Shown: piece by piece, positions 51,010 to 59,946 of the stretch
How positions within the stretch are numbered: the stretch's first letter is position 1
Layout of the letters: the number at the start of each line of letters is the position of its first letter
NCBI GenBank assembly: GCA_964411985.1
Contig: CAYPNF010000010.1
Coordinates: forward strand, 124,001-188,000
DNA from: CAYPNF01 sp964411985
GTDB lineage: Bacteria > Verrucomicrobiota > Verrucomicrobiia > Limisphaerales > J093
DNA: 64,000 nt
Direction of reading: 5' to 3'
Notes under the pieces: model-generated
Told to the model about the DNA's origin: nothing
Seen by the model: the letters and a program-made list of their open reading frames with translations, nothing else
Databases searched by the model: none
Position numbers and translations under genes: made by a program

Positions 51010-51046
51010 CTCTAACCCCCTTTCTATAAGGAGATTAGAGTCGCCT
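51010..51046. promoter_or_regulatory. Short putative leader between cas2 and array
   Basis: Only 37 bp separate cas2 from the first repeat. The stretch is AT-rich toward its middle (TTTCTATAAGG) and ends AGATTAGAGTCGCCT. Since the opposite end of the array has the degenerate repeat, I infer that this side is where new spacers enter. No convincing promoter into the array is visible on the plus strand. Confidence 0.5.
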
Positions 51047-53187
51047 GATACCAGAATGCCCCGGTGGGGGCGAGATCAAAACGTTGTAGGAATCATCACT
51101 AAGACGTTGAAAAGATACCAGAATGCCCCGGTGGGGGCGAGATCAAAACCGTCGGTAATCGCCGATGCTACCAACACCACCGATACCAGAATGCCCCGGT
51201 GGGGGCGAGATCAAAACCAAGTACGGCTGGCGACGGAGTTCGCTCGAAGGATACCAGAATGCCCCGGTGGGGGCGAGATCAAAACACCTACCGCTAACGT
51301 AGTAGTGGTGGTGGACAGATACCAGAATGCCCCGGTGGGGGCGAGATCAAAACGGCGATGATGTCGATGTACTTCTGATCCACCAGGATACCAGAATGCC
51401 CCGGTGGGGGCGAGATCAAAACCTTCAGCAGCTCGAACGATCCAGGCGTATCGGGATACCAGAATGCCCCGGTGGGGGCGAGATCAAAACAGGCGATCAC
51501 CAACGATGGAGCCTTGGCAAGGGATACCAGAATGCCCCGGTGGGGGCGAGATCAAAACTATGCTTGGAATGCAATAGCTGCGGACCAGTGATACCAGAAT
51601 GCCCCGGTGGGGGCGAGATCAAAACTGGAAACCAACTTCACCGCGCGGGTTCTCGATGATACCAGAATGCCCCGGTGGGGGCGAGATCAAAACGCTCGAT
51701 GTGGGATGGCGTTGCTATGTACCACGATACCAGAATGCCCCGGTGGGGGCGAGATCAAAACGCGCCAGTTCGCGTGAGGGTAACGCTTTCTCCGATACCA
51801 GAATGCCCCGGTGGGGGCGAGATCAAAACCACGGAGGTTTTGAACGCCAAGCCAGCAACCCGATACCAGAATGCCCCGGTGGGGGCGAGATCAAAACACG
51901 ATGAAGCTTTTAGAGCTTGGAGCCAGTGGGATACCAGAATGCCCCGGTGGGGGCGAGATCAAAACGGAGATTATTGAACACTCTAGGTGGGTTCAGTGAT
52001 ACCAGAATGCCCCGGTGGGGGCGAGATCAAAACACAGTGACCGGAACAATCAAAGTGCCAGCAGTGATACCAGAATGCCCCGGTGGGGGCGAGATCAAAA
52101 CGTAATGGCTTCTGGCGCTTCGGCTGGTGTCGGGATACCAGAATGCCCCGGTGGGGGCGAGATCAAAACCTAGCTATCGAGGTACACAAGGACTCGGACA
52201 TGATACCAGAATGCCCCGGTGGGGGCGAGATCAAAACACCTGACCAGAAGTAGTCCGAGTATGCTGAAGGATACCAGAATGCCCCGGTGGGGGCGAGATC
52301 AAAACTCTGGAGCCGAGGCAAACGGACTAACTCTTCGGATACCAGAATGCCCCGGTGGGGGCGAGATCAAAACCTGGGACCCTCAAAACCCTGACTTGGC
52401 CCCCGATACCAGAATGCCCCGGTGGGGGCGAGATCAAAACAGAAAGCGTGATAGCAGCGTTTGGAGGTAGCAGATACCAGAATGCCCCGGTGGGGGCGAG
52501 ATCAAAACGAGATAGCCATCTTGTCCGAGGTGAACGAGGCGATACCAGAATGCCCCGGTGGGGGCGAGATCAAAACTACGTGCAGGCAACGAATCTCCGA
52601 GTCCGTGGGATACCAGAATGCCCCGGTGGGGGCGAGATCAAAACGGGGTTGGATGGTCACTTGTCCATGTGCCGCCGATACCAGAATGCCCCGGTGGGGG
52701 CGAGATCAAAACATGGCCGGGACCACGTTCACCGTATCGGCTCCGATACCAGAATGCCCCGGTGGGGGCGAGATCAAAACGGAACAGACATCCGGCCTCA
52801 CATTCACGCTTCGATACCAGAATGCCCCGGTGGGGGCGAGATCAAAACTGTGAGTACATCACCCAAGGGCTGGATCGCTGATACCAGAATGCCCCGGTGG
52901 GGGCGAGATCAAAACCTCACTACTGGTCTACGAGTTGTTGGAAACCAGATACCAGAATGCCCCGGTGGGGGCGAGATCAAAACCGGTACTCCTGGGAGAG
53001 GACGAGTTGATCCCTGATACCAGAATGCCCCGGTGGGGGCGAGATCAAAACTCGAGTTGTTGCATGATTCGGACTTGGTTCTGGATACCAGAATGCCCCG
53101 GTGGGGGCGAGATCAAAACACAACGTGTCGATTACAGGGAACACCATACTTGATACCAGAATGCCCCGGTGGGGGCGAGGTTAAAAG
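51047..53187 (-). CRISPR. Type II-C CRISPR array, 32 repeats and 31 spacers
   Basis: Thirty-two 36-bp repeats start every 67-69 bp (first 51047-51082, last 53152-53187). On the plus strand the repeat begins GATACCAGAATGCCCC and ends GCGAGATCAAAAC. Thirty-one copies are identical; the last differs in five of its final eight bases (GTTAAAAG for ATCAAAAC). Spacers are 32 nt in 26 cases, 31 nt in four and 33 nt in one; none is duplicated as far as I can see. The repeat contains a GC stem (GCCCC with GGGGC). The tracrRNA sequence requires transcription from the minus strand, that is, from 53187 toward cas2, as reported for other II-C arrays. The ends next to cas2 would then hold the newest spacers. 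Confidence 0.97.
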
Positions 53188-53323
53188 GGGGCATCCGATG
53201 AGCTCGAACGCCTAGTCCTCCAGCTTGTATCCCCCGGCTGAAGCGGTACTTGCCGGGTGAGTTACCTCTCCCAAGCGTCTAGGCCAACGACCTGCGCATG
53301 TTGGGCGGGAATGAACGGCAAAC

Positions 53324-54379
53324 TCATCGGAGACGGCAGAAAGTCGTTAGGTTCCTGGCAAACATTAGTTGCCAGGAGAAATCATGGCTCTGGAGAATCA
53401 CTCGAGAAAACCATTCAGGCCTCCAGAGCGAGGCAAGGCGAGCTGAAATTGCCTCGCCCCGCACGGACGTCTCGCTGTCCGGGGTACCAAGACAATCCCA
53501 GAGCACCAGCCAGTCCTGATCGCCGTGACAAAACTCTGCTCGCGCCAGGGATTCGCTCTTGTCTCGTATCTCCGAGAGAACCTTATCAACCCAGATCTTG
53601 CGCTCCTCCTCTGGGCTCGGACCAAGACCCCCTTGAGGGCAAGCCATGAATGCTCTCCGCGCGACTTCGCGTTGGCTCAACCGTGAATCGTCCCGGCGAA
53701 TGAACTCACTCACCATCAGAGTTGGGTTCATAGGATGTGCCAGATCCTCCAAGAACGCGTCTTCGAGCCACGTCTTCCTATCGCGCGCTGTCTCCTCGTC
53801 CGGAAAACCGTCTACTTCGATCAATTCCGGGCGGGGAAACGCGTTCGCCAGCGCCGGGTCCTTGGAAATCGGTGGGCCATCGATGATTGAATTCAGCGTG
53901 GCAACTAGGAGCTCCTTCATCTCGGTGGGCACTTGGTCACTCCCACGCCAGCTTGAGAGCCACGCCCTGCACTGCGCAGGTAACTTCAGTGCGATGAACC
54001 GTGACCACGAGTCGGCACCCAGTTTGAGCTTCCGAGCAAATGATTCGGGGTAGCAGAGATCGGTTCCTATAAAATGCGCGGCGGGCACCGGAATCCGGCG
54101 CTGTAGTGAGCGAGCATGCTCCAGGTTCTGCATCGTCACTCTTGCCATTTCAACGGCGACCCGTGAGCTGGCAAGTTCCAGCTGAAAGTCCGGCACACTC
54201 TTCTCTCCGGTGTGACGCACCTTCAGCGGGTATGCGAGCACCTCAGTTCTCTCGAGGGCTCCTAAGAGGCGCACCATCTGGGTCAACTCGACGACGACCG
54301 TAGAGTTCGCACGATCAGGCAAAGAACGGCCTACCTCGGCTAGGTCCTCCGGTGCGGTGGCTGTGAATTCCCATGGCAT
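53324..54379 (-). CDS. Hypothetical protein with possible nuclease-like core
   Basis: A 351-residue cytoplasmic protein. The N-terminal half has SVPDFQLELASSRVAVEMARV, a D-x-E-x(n)-E strand pattern that recalls PD-(D/E)xK folds but without a clear lysine. The C-terminal half is helical with acidic and aromatic patches. It borders the CRISPR array and reads away from nothing else; no operon partner. Association with the CRISPR system is not shown. Confidence 0.6.
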   Translation of the reverse strand: MPWEFTATAPEDLAEVGRSLPDRANSTVVVELTQMVRLLGALERTEVLAYPLKVRHTGEKSVPDFQLELASSRVAVEMARVTMQNLEHARSLQRRIPVPAAHFIGTDLCYPESFARKLKLGADSWSRFIALKLPAQCRAWLSSWRGSDQVPTEMKELLVATLNSIIDGPPISKDPALANAFPRPELIEVDGFPDEETARDRKTWLEDAFLEDLAHPMNPTLMVSEFIRRDDSRLSQREVARRAFMACPQGGLGPSPEEERKIWVDKVLSEIRDKSESLARAEFCHGDQDWLVLWDCLGTPDSETSVRGEAISARLASLWRPEWFSRVILQSHDFSWQLMFARNLTTFCRLR

Positions 54380-54589
54380 ATCACGTGTAACGACTCATCA
54401 TCCTCCCTACCCGGCCGTGATGCGAAAGTTGGAGTGAGTTGGACTCGCGGGCGCCTTCATCTTGTGTAACCCTCGTAGGTGTAGGGAAAAAGCCGGCCTT
54501 CTGCACGACAAAACTTCGGTGAAGCCGGGATTATTCCGGCGGGCCCTGGGGTGGCCCCCTGCCGAACCATGGTATCGGCCTTCTGGCGT

Positions 54590-54706
54590 TCATGGGGCGT
54601 CCCGCCGGCAACTCGAGCCAGCCTGCCTCGGGACCCGTACGACGTAACGCCACGACGCGATCACCGCGACTGCGGCAGGTACCCCGAGCGATAGAATCTT
54701 CGTCAC
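54590..54706 (-). CDS. Hydrophobic micro-ORF, copy 1
   Basis: A 38-codon frame from GTG at 54706. It encodes a basic start, a hydrophobic segment (MTKILSLGVPAAVAVIASWR) and a basic tail. It is supported by a related sequence at 57836-57926 that keeps the same reading (TKVLSLSVPAAAAMIAS). It lies in the otherwise empty gap 54380-54763. It could be a small membrane peptide or the remnant of a signal peptide. Low confidence as a gene, higher as a repeat. Confidence 0.35.
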   Translation of the reverse strand: MTKILSLGVPAAVAVIASWRYVVRVPRQAGSSCRRDAP

Positions 54707-54763
54707 CGCGCGATTTGCCAGGCCCCTTTGCGCGCTTCTGTTAAGAGCGGCCTCTGTAGGGCT

Positions 54764-57088
54764 CTACGGCCCTCCAGCCACCGGCGGACCGATCAACTGG
54801 AACGGCCCGATGGACCAATCCTGGTCAACATACATTGGCCAGCTAAGCCCCGCATCCAGCCATTGACGAACTCGGTAGGCGAGGGTCGCGCCTGGTGCAG
54901 GTGCGGGACCGTAGGCCTCTGCTTGATCGATGTCTCTTGGATAGATCTCGCTCACCCTGTCCCAGTGAACCAAGTCGGAGGAGCTCTCAATCACGGACAC
55001 CAACCAAGGGATTTCCGAGAGACCCGACACCACCAGCCTGACCCCCGATCGCGGCGGTAGCCGAATCTTGGGGCACGTCAAAGGGGGGACTTCTATGACG
55101 TTGGCCCGGATCGACCCAGTGATTGTGGCGTCGGACCCTGGGACCCCGGGCGCGAACATGGGCATCGCCGCCTCGAGATTCGACCAGAGTTGGTCCGGCT
55201 CCGGCCGGAGCGCCGCGTAATTGCGGAAGCTCTGTAGGAGGATCTGGCCACGCCGGAAGACTGTCCGGTCCGAGAGGGTTACCCAGACCTCACCCTCTGC
55301 CGTAACGTTGTACCTGGTGACGGTCGAATTCGGGCTGGCGGTGGCCGGTGCGTATCTTGCATCCAGAACGACGTCGCCCGGGATCGATAGGGCTGGGTCG
55401 CTAAAGCCCTGGACGCGGAGTCCGTTGGTTGTCACCAGGAAGCCGGCCGCGTCCACATGAAATCTGCCTCGGCGTGTCACGTAATGGACGTCCGTATGCG
55501 CCTCGCGGACCATAAAATAGCCGCGACCTCCCTGGATCACCAGATCCGTGGGGTTATCCGAAAGAGTAATCTGAGTTGGGTACGGCAAATTCAGCCGGTG
55601 GGGCGCGGACAGCACTTCTTCATCCAGTTCACTAATCTCGAGCGCGCCCCTTATCACCCATCCCAGGCCAGCCGTACCGGGTTCGGAAAGAGGCGTCCAG
55701 GGCCCGGAACGAAGGTCCCGATCATAGGTGCACCACCGATTTCGGACCAGATGGCGTGGCACTGCACAATCCTGAAGCAGGATACCACCACGACGAAAAG
55801 AGGTGCCATCGCTGAGAACGACCTGGATCACTCCTGACCGGTCGATGTCCCAGCGATTTACCAGGGCGTCCGGATGGGCGGTGGCCGGCTGGCCGGTCGA
55901 ATCGATAACCACGTCGCCGATCTCGGTCAGATCGCCGTCGCGGTAGCCCTGTACTCGCCAGCCGGCGTAGTTGGCGAGGTACCCGTAAGGATCGATGTAG
56001 AAGGCACCGGCGCGCGTCGCGTGGAATATGTTGGAATCGGGCTCGCGGAGGATGAAGAACCCTTTTCCACGGATCGCCATGTCGTTCGGCCCCTCGGTGC
56101 GGTAGATCAATCCCGGAACCGCACCCCGCGATTCCTCCGACACTTCACTTAGCGTCAAGGACGGTGTGGTCAGGTCAAACTGTGGCTGGCCGAGGATCAA
56201 AGAACCAAGCCCCTGCGTGTTGGGAGGCGAAGGTCGGGGCAATGGCCCCGCCATTTCCGTCATCAGCCAAAGCCGAGGAGCCTCTTTGGTGAGAAGTGAA
56301 GGATTCCGGAAGTCCTGCAACAAGATCTGCCCCCTTACGCTCTTGCTCCCATCGCTCCAGGTCACCACGATCCGGCCGTCGCTCTCGAAGCTGTAGCTGC
56401 GTAGTTGCGCATCCGAACCCACGCCAGCCGGGCGATACTGATTATCGATTTGCAGATCACCGACCTCCCTCAAACCGGGGTCGGTAAAGCCCTGCACCCG
56501 CAGGCCCCTCCCTGTGACGAGGTACCTGTGATCGCCGACGAAGAAGCCACTACCATCACGGGTGACCAGCTGAACGTTGTCCACTGGGTCTCGCACCACG
56601 AAGTACCCACGACCCAAGATCCCAGACAGACTCTGGTTATCGCTAGCCTCGGGACAGAAGCCGCCACGAACCCAATTGGTGACGGTGGTCACAATGCTGG
56701 TGGAGCCCACAATCTGGCCGGCGGTCACGAAGGAGATGACGTTCGTCTGAAACGTCACGCATTGGGTCGGGGCTAACGAAATGTTGGTGGCCAGCTCCGA
56801 GGCCCATAGCGGATCGATCGTGATACCTGGACCCATCGCGTTGGTAGGCGAACTGTATGTTCGGAAGCGCAAGCTTGACAGGTTGGTCAACCACCTGACC
56901 TCGTTAGGGAACGTTGGATTCGCAAACGCCCGGTTTGTAAAGGAGATCATCCCGACCGCTGGACCGCAGAACGGTGCCAGCACGATCCCCACTACGAGGA
57001 AGCGAAGGAAACTGCGGAGGGGGATTTTCCCCCAACCCTCTAGGAATTCACCTGCCCTCCCAGGACATTTTTGCCACACGCTAGCCAC
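54764..57088 (-). CDS. Secreted protein with three tandem flagellar hook/rod (FlgE/F/G)-like modules
   Basis: A 774-residue protein with an N-terminal hydrophobic segment (LRFLVVGIVLAPFCGPAVG, about 28-46). Three modules resemble the FlgE/FlgF/FlgG D1 region, whose family pattern is D-A-I-x-G-x-GFF-x-V ... TRAG-F ... G-YL ... G-x-x-V-x-G: (1) about 156-265, GRGYFVVRDPVDN, GLRVQGF; (2) about 335-445, NDMAIRGKGFFILRE, HATRAGAFYIDPYGYL, WRVQGY; (3) about 505-615, TDLVIQGGRGYFMVRE, VTRRGRFHVDAAGFL, GLRVQGF. Each ends with a stretch SDG(T/R)..RRGQILLQ(D/S). No other flagellar gene is in the window, so it is probably a surface fibre or matrix protein that reused the hook fold. The C-terminal 130 residues are unrecognised. 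Confidence 0.78.
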   Translation of the reverse strand: MASVWQKCPGRAGEFLEGWGKIPLRSFLRFLVVGIVLAPFCGPAVGMISFTNRAFANPTFPNEVRWLTNLSSLRFRTYSSPTNAMGPGITIDPLWASELATNISLAPTQCVTFQTNVISFVTAGQIVGSTSIVTTVTNWVRGGFCPEASDNQSLSGILGRGYFVVRDPVDNVQLVTRDGSGFFVGDHRYLVTGRGLRVQGFTDPGLREVGDLQIDNQYRPAGVGSDAQLRSYSFESDGRIVVTWSDGSKSVRGQILLQDFRNPSLLTKEAPRLWLMTEMAGPLPRPSPPNTQGLGSLILGQPQFDLTTPSLTLSEVSEESRGAVPGLIYRTEGPNDMAIRGKGFFILREPDSNIFHATRAGAFYIDPYGYLANYAGWRVQGYRDGDLTEIGDVVIDSTGQPATAHPDALVNRWDIDRSGVIQVVLSDGTSFRRGGILLQDCAVPRHLVRNRWCTYDRDLRSGPWTPLSEPGTAGLGWVIRGALEISELDEEVLSAPHRLNLPYPTQITLSDNPTDLVIQGGRGYFMVREAHTDVHYVTRRGRFHVDAAGFLVTTNGLRVQGFSDPALSIPGDVVLDARYAPATASPNSTVTRYNVTAEGEVWVTLSDRTVFRRGQILLQSFRNYAALRPEPDQLWSNLEAAMPMFAPGVPGSDATITGSIRANVIEVPPLTCPKIRLPPRSGVRLVVSGLSEIPWLVSVIESSSDLVHWDRVSEIYPRDIDQAEAYGPAPAPGATLAYRVRQWLDAGLSWPMYVDQDWSIGPFQLIGPPVAGGP

Positions 57089-57320
57089 GATCAGGGGTGA
57101 AGCAACTGCTGTGCCGCACTTCCGGCGGGTTGACGTAGGAATGCGAAACTACCTCGCGGCTGTCCACTCCAGCATTCGTCTCAATCTCATGCCGGGGAGT
57201 CTACCAAAGGGGGTTGGACATCTGCAGGGTAAACCTACGAGAAAGCTCCAAGTCGCAAGAGCCTGCCTCAGACGATGAAAGTGCCTATCGTCCAGCAACA
57301 TGAACCCGACGCAAAGGGCC

Positions 57321-57821
57321 TCAGCCGACTTTGACCTCATCCCACATCCACGCGCCAGAACCGATCGGGTACGCCTTGACGCAGGTGCCATCCGGAAGCT
57401 GGATGGTGACCGCTGACCAGACTTCTTCCTCCGCATCCGGTGACTTTGTGACGAATGCATCATGTCCAGCGTCATATCGGGCGTCGAACACCCTGGCCAC
57501 CAGTTCGGCCTCCGAGTGGACGAAGTAGGGCATGGCCCAGCCGTTCCAGCGCTTGCCGTATGTCCACCCAGCAAACACTCCCTCAGCGGTTTCCAGAGCG
57601 AAATGGGTGTGCCTGCAGAGAGCAGACTGGCGCTCGGCATCCGTCACGAGGCGAAGGTTCTCAGCCTGCCCCAGCCCAACGACGTGTTGGGGCCCACCAC
57701 CCTGCGGATGAGCAAGCAGGCGACCTTCATCGTCGTAGCCGTCCACAACCAGAGCGCCATCAGGGTAGTCGTGACAAACAGGAATTACGACGGAGCCGGT
57801 TGGAAAGTGAGTTCGGTTCAT
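57321..57821 (-). CDS. Hypothetical protein, 166 aa
   Basis: A 166-residue cytoplasmic protein, beta-rich, with no family that I recognise (TGSVVIPVCHDYPDGALVVD, YFVHSEAELVARVFDARYDA, IGSGAWMWDEVKVG). An AAGG ribosome site lies about ten bases before the ATG at 57821. It follows the ASCH gene and the second micro-ORF copy on the same strand and may share their transcript. Confidence 0.65.
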   Translation of the reverse strand: MNRTHFPTGSVVIPVCHDYPDGALVVDGYDDEGRLLAHPQGGGPQHVVGLGQAENLRLVTDAERQSALCRHTHFALETAEGVFAGWTYGKRWNGWAMPYFVHSEAELVARVFDARYDAGHDAFVTKSPDAEEEVWSAVTIQLPDGTCVKAYPIGSGAWMWDEVKVG

Positions 57822-57835
57822 GGTTTGGGGCCTTC

Positions 57836-57926
57836 ATCTTTGACCAACCTGCGCGGCCGTCACGTAGGTGAACAACGACGCAATCATTGCGGCGGCGGCA
57901 GGTACACTGAGCGATAGAACCTTCGT
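57836..57926 (-). pseudogene. Hydrophobic micro-ORF, copy 2 (no start codon)
   Basis: About 60 bp (57862-57926) match 54646-54703. The frame reads TKVLSLSVPAAAAMIASLFT and ends at a stop at 57836, but the start codon of copy 1 is replaced and an in-frame stop lies just upstream. It sits 14 bp before the start of the 166-residue gene. Confidence 0.4.
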
Positions 57927-57935
57927 GGACTTGCC

Positions 57936-58238
57936 TCATGTTGGCGACTTTGGTTTTAGTCCCGACTTGACCCAGATCACGCATCCAGGGCGTTGGTCTA
58001 TGGTCTTAGCCTTGCCATACCGCAGGGGATTGGACAGTAGCCACTCGAACTCTCCCGGGTACTTCTTGGATGGCCTACAGCCAGTCAAGGTAACTTCCCC
58101 CAAGACCTGACCAGAGCCACCGCTTGCTATCAGCCCAATTCTGCCTGTGATCTTTGTCGGCCGGGTGCGGTATTCGATGCGCTTTGTTCCCGCCAGGACC
58201 TCGTCCACCCAGGGTTGTTTGATGATCAGACAGTTCAT
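57936..58238 (-). CDS. ASCH-domain protein
   Basis: A 100-residue protein that fits the ASCH/PUA-like fold: MNCLIIKQPWVDEVLAGTKR with the typical K-x(n)-P-W-x(2)-I/V-L-x-G-x-K, then RIEYRTRPTKI, GRIGLIASG, QVLGEVTLTGC and WVLxL-like WVKSGL at the end. ASCH domains bind or process RNA and modified nucleosides. No fused domain. It is the first gene of a minus-strand run leading to the FlgE-like gene. Confidence 0.8.
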   Translation of the reverse strand: MNCLIIKQPWVDEVLAGTKRIEYRTRPTKITGRIGLIASGGSGQVLGEVTLTGCRPSKKYPGEFEWLLSNPLRYGKAKTIDQRPGCVIWVKSGLKPKSPT

Positions 58239-58393
58239 AGGTCTTGGAAATGGTCCGCGTGATAGAATCTCGAAAAGTACGCTGACTTACCATCGAAAAC
58301 TCGCCTCGCTTCTGCTTCGCGTACCCCGTAGCCGGCCCGGGTCGTTTCGGTCCGCGAAGGTGTTACCTTTTTTGCCCTGGGAGGGGCGAAAGC

Positions 58394-58469
58394 GTCCTGG
58401 CGGCGGTCGCCAAGGAGGAGTATTCGAGGCAGGGGATGCCCCGATGAAGAAACGACCGCCGACCAGGAC
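58394..58469. repeat. Inverted repeat with an embedded AAGGAGGAG
   Basis: GTCCTGGCGGCGGTCG (58394-58409) faces CGACCGCCGACCAGGAC (58453-58469): 16 of 17 bases complementary. The 43-nt loop holds AAGGAGGAG and a smaller hairpin (GGGGATGCCCC). No gene is credible between 58239 and 58781. It could be a mobile-element relic or a regulatory hairpin. Confidence 0.5.
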
Positions 58470-58781
58470 GGCGGCACCATGGCATGATGCTCGCGTTTAG
58501 GAAACGAAAAACCTGCCCCAATGAGGGAGCGCGTTATTCTTGGTTTGATGACGGCTTACTCCGAGGCGGAATGGCCCAGGGGGACGTTGACCTCGCAGGC
58601 GTACGGCCAGGAGCGGGGAATTGGGTGGTTTGTTACCTGCGTGGTGCCATCTGGGCCGCTGGTTGCCTCGCACCGAAAGGGTAGGCCTGAATCACGGCCG
58701 AATACGCCTCAGGCAACCTTCCAAGCTTGCTTCGCACGGTCACGTTGGATATGGTGCTACACGCTGGGCTCGCCTATAACC

Positions 58782-59777
58782 ATGACGCCATCCACACACA
58801 AGCGCAGGATGAATTTTGAGAGTTGGCCGATCGTGCGGACCAAGCCTGGTCGTAAGAGCTACGGTCGCTCAATTTCGTTGTTCTTCAATAGCGCGCAGTG
58901 CTACCTCACCACGATCGGCCTTTATGAAGATGGTTTGGTCGACTGCTGTGGATGCGTCGACCTGGCACAGTTTCGAGCCAAATTGCATTCAGGCTGGATC
59001 GTGTCCGCGCCGAAGGCTGACCAAGACCTGTCTGTTTTCGGGTTCGGTTTCACCGGGGTGAAGAACGGCTCCTGGGTTCAGACATCTCAGGACATCGAAG
59101 AGGAAGTGCACTCAATCCTTCGGTCGCTCAATCCGGAGATGCGCAACCTGGTGGATATCAATGACGTCGCCCCCCCGGTCTATGGGGGAGGCTGGCAACA
59201 CATAGTAGTCACCACCGATGGAAAGCCCTACCGAAAGGACAGAACGGGCGGGGATGTTCTCGGGACCAGTGTTCCTCTCCTTTGCGCAGTGGACGGGGGT
59301 TGGGAACTGACGCGTTTGACTGTTTTCGCCGATGGGATGTGCCAAGTCGGTGCCGGCGGAGAGCGCATGCCCATGGCAAACCTACCTTCGCTCTATGAAC
59401 ATGAGACGATTGCCAATTTTGCCCCTGCGGGTAGCACGATCAGACTACCCGGCTTAGGACAATTCCAGACCACAACAGACTTCGGGGGCGTGTCTATCCC
59501 CGACCGGATCGCAGAGATTCAAGATGAGCATAACGTGCTAAATGGTAGACCAAGTATCGTCACCAGCTGTGCCAGACTCTTTCAGGAATATCAAAGAAGG
59601 CCATCGCCACTGGCCAAAGCGGCCTTGCGCGAGTGCTACGAGGCGGTCCCGAAGCAACTTCGTCCCTACTGCGGAGACATGGACAGTCGAGATTATGAGA
59701 TCCGAGCGGCAATCTATGGAGACAGTATCGAGGCAATTCTTGGAATCCGTCTAGCAGACCAAGAGCGAGGAAACTAA
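58782..59777 (+). CDS. Hypothetical protein, 331 aa
   Basis: The frame is open from 58521, but residues before the ATG at 58782 lack protein character, so I start there (ATG at 58809 is also possible). The N-terminal half is beta-rich (SISLFFNSAQCYLTTIGLYE, GWIVSAPKADQDLSVFGFGF); the C-terminal third is helical (CARLFQEYQRRPSPLAKAAL). No signal peptide, no family recognised. One copy of the 79-bp repeat and a terminator follow its stop. Confidence 0.6.
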   Translation: MTPSTHKRRMNFESWPIVRTKPGRKSYGRSISLFFNSAQCYLTTIGLYEDGLVDCCGCVDLAQFRAKLHSGWIVSAPKADQDLSVFGFGFTGVKNGSWVQTSQDIEEEVHSILRSLNPEMRNLVDINDVAPPVYGGGWQHIVVTTDGKPYRKDRTGGDVLGTSVPLLCAVDGGWELTRLTVFADGMCQVGAGGERMPMANLPSLYEHETIANFAPAGSTIRLPGLGQFQTTTDFGGVSIPDRIAEIQDEHNVLNGRPSIVTSCARLFQEYQRRPSPLAKAALRECYEAVPKQLRPYCGDMDSRDYEIRAAIYGDSIEAILGIRLADQERGN

Positions 59778-59825
59778 GTAAGCCCTTCCGAGGGTCAGAT
59801 CGGCCTTGGATGGTACCGCCGCTAC

Positions 59826-59904
59826 GTTTTCGCCAGGGGTCTCGTGTTTGCCCCTTGGTTTCCTGGGATCAGCCAAGTTATCACTCCTAGTTGGTTGGTG
59901 CCCC
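59826..59904 (+). repeat. 79-bp structured repeat, copy 1
   Basis: The same 79 bp occurs at 61868-61946 with about five differences. It can form a hairpin (CCAGGGG with CCCCTTGG) and a second small stem (CCAA with TTGG). It lies in the 3' region of the 331-residue gene and runs directly into a terminator. The conserved body plus dissimilar terminator hairpins in the two copies suggests a small RNA or 3'-UTR element. Confidence 0.75.
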
Positions 59905-59934
59905 CCGTCAGCGTACAATCTGGCGGGGGTTTTT
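59902..59934 (+). terminator. Rho-independent terminator after repeat copy 1
   Basis: CCCCCGTCAG (59902-59911) pairs with CTGGCGGGGG (59920-59929), with one G-U pair, and is followed by five T residues. It would end the transcript of the plus-strand gene and of the repeat element. Confidence 0.85.
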
Positions 59935-59946
59935 GTTTGGCTGAAG

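Noticed and set aside
51050..53215. Several plus-strand open frames with recurring MPRWGRDQN or IPECPGGGEIKT
   Set aside because: They are translations of the CRISPR repeat; the periodic peptides follow from the 67-69-bp spacing.
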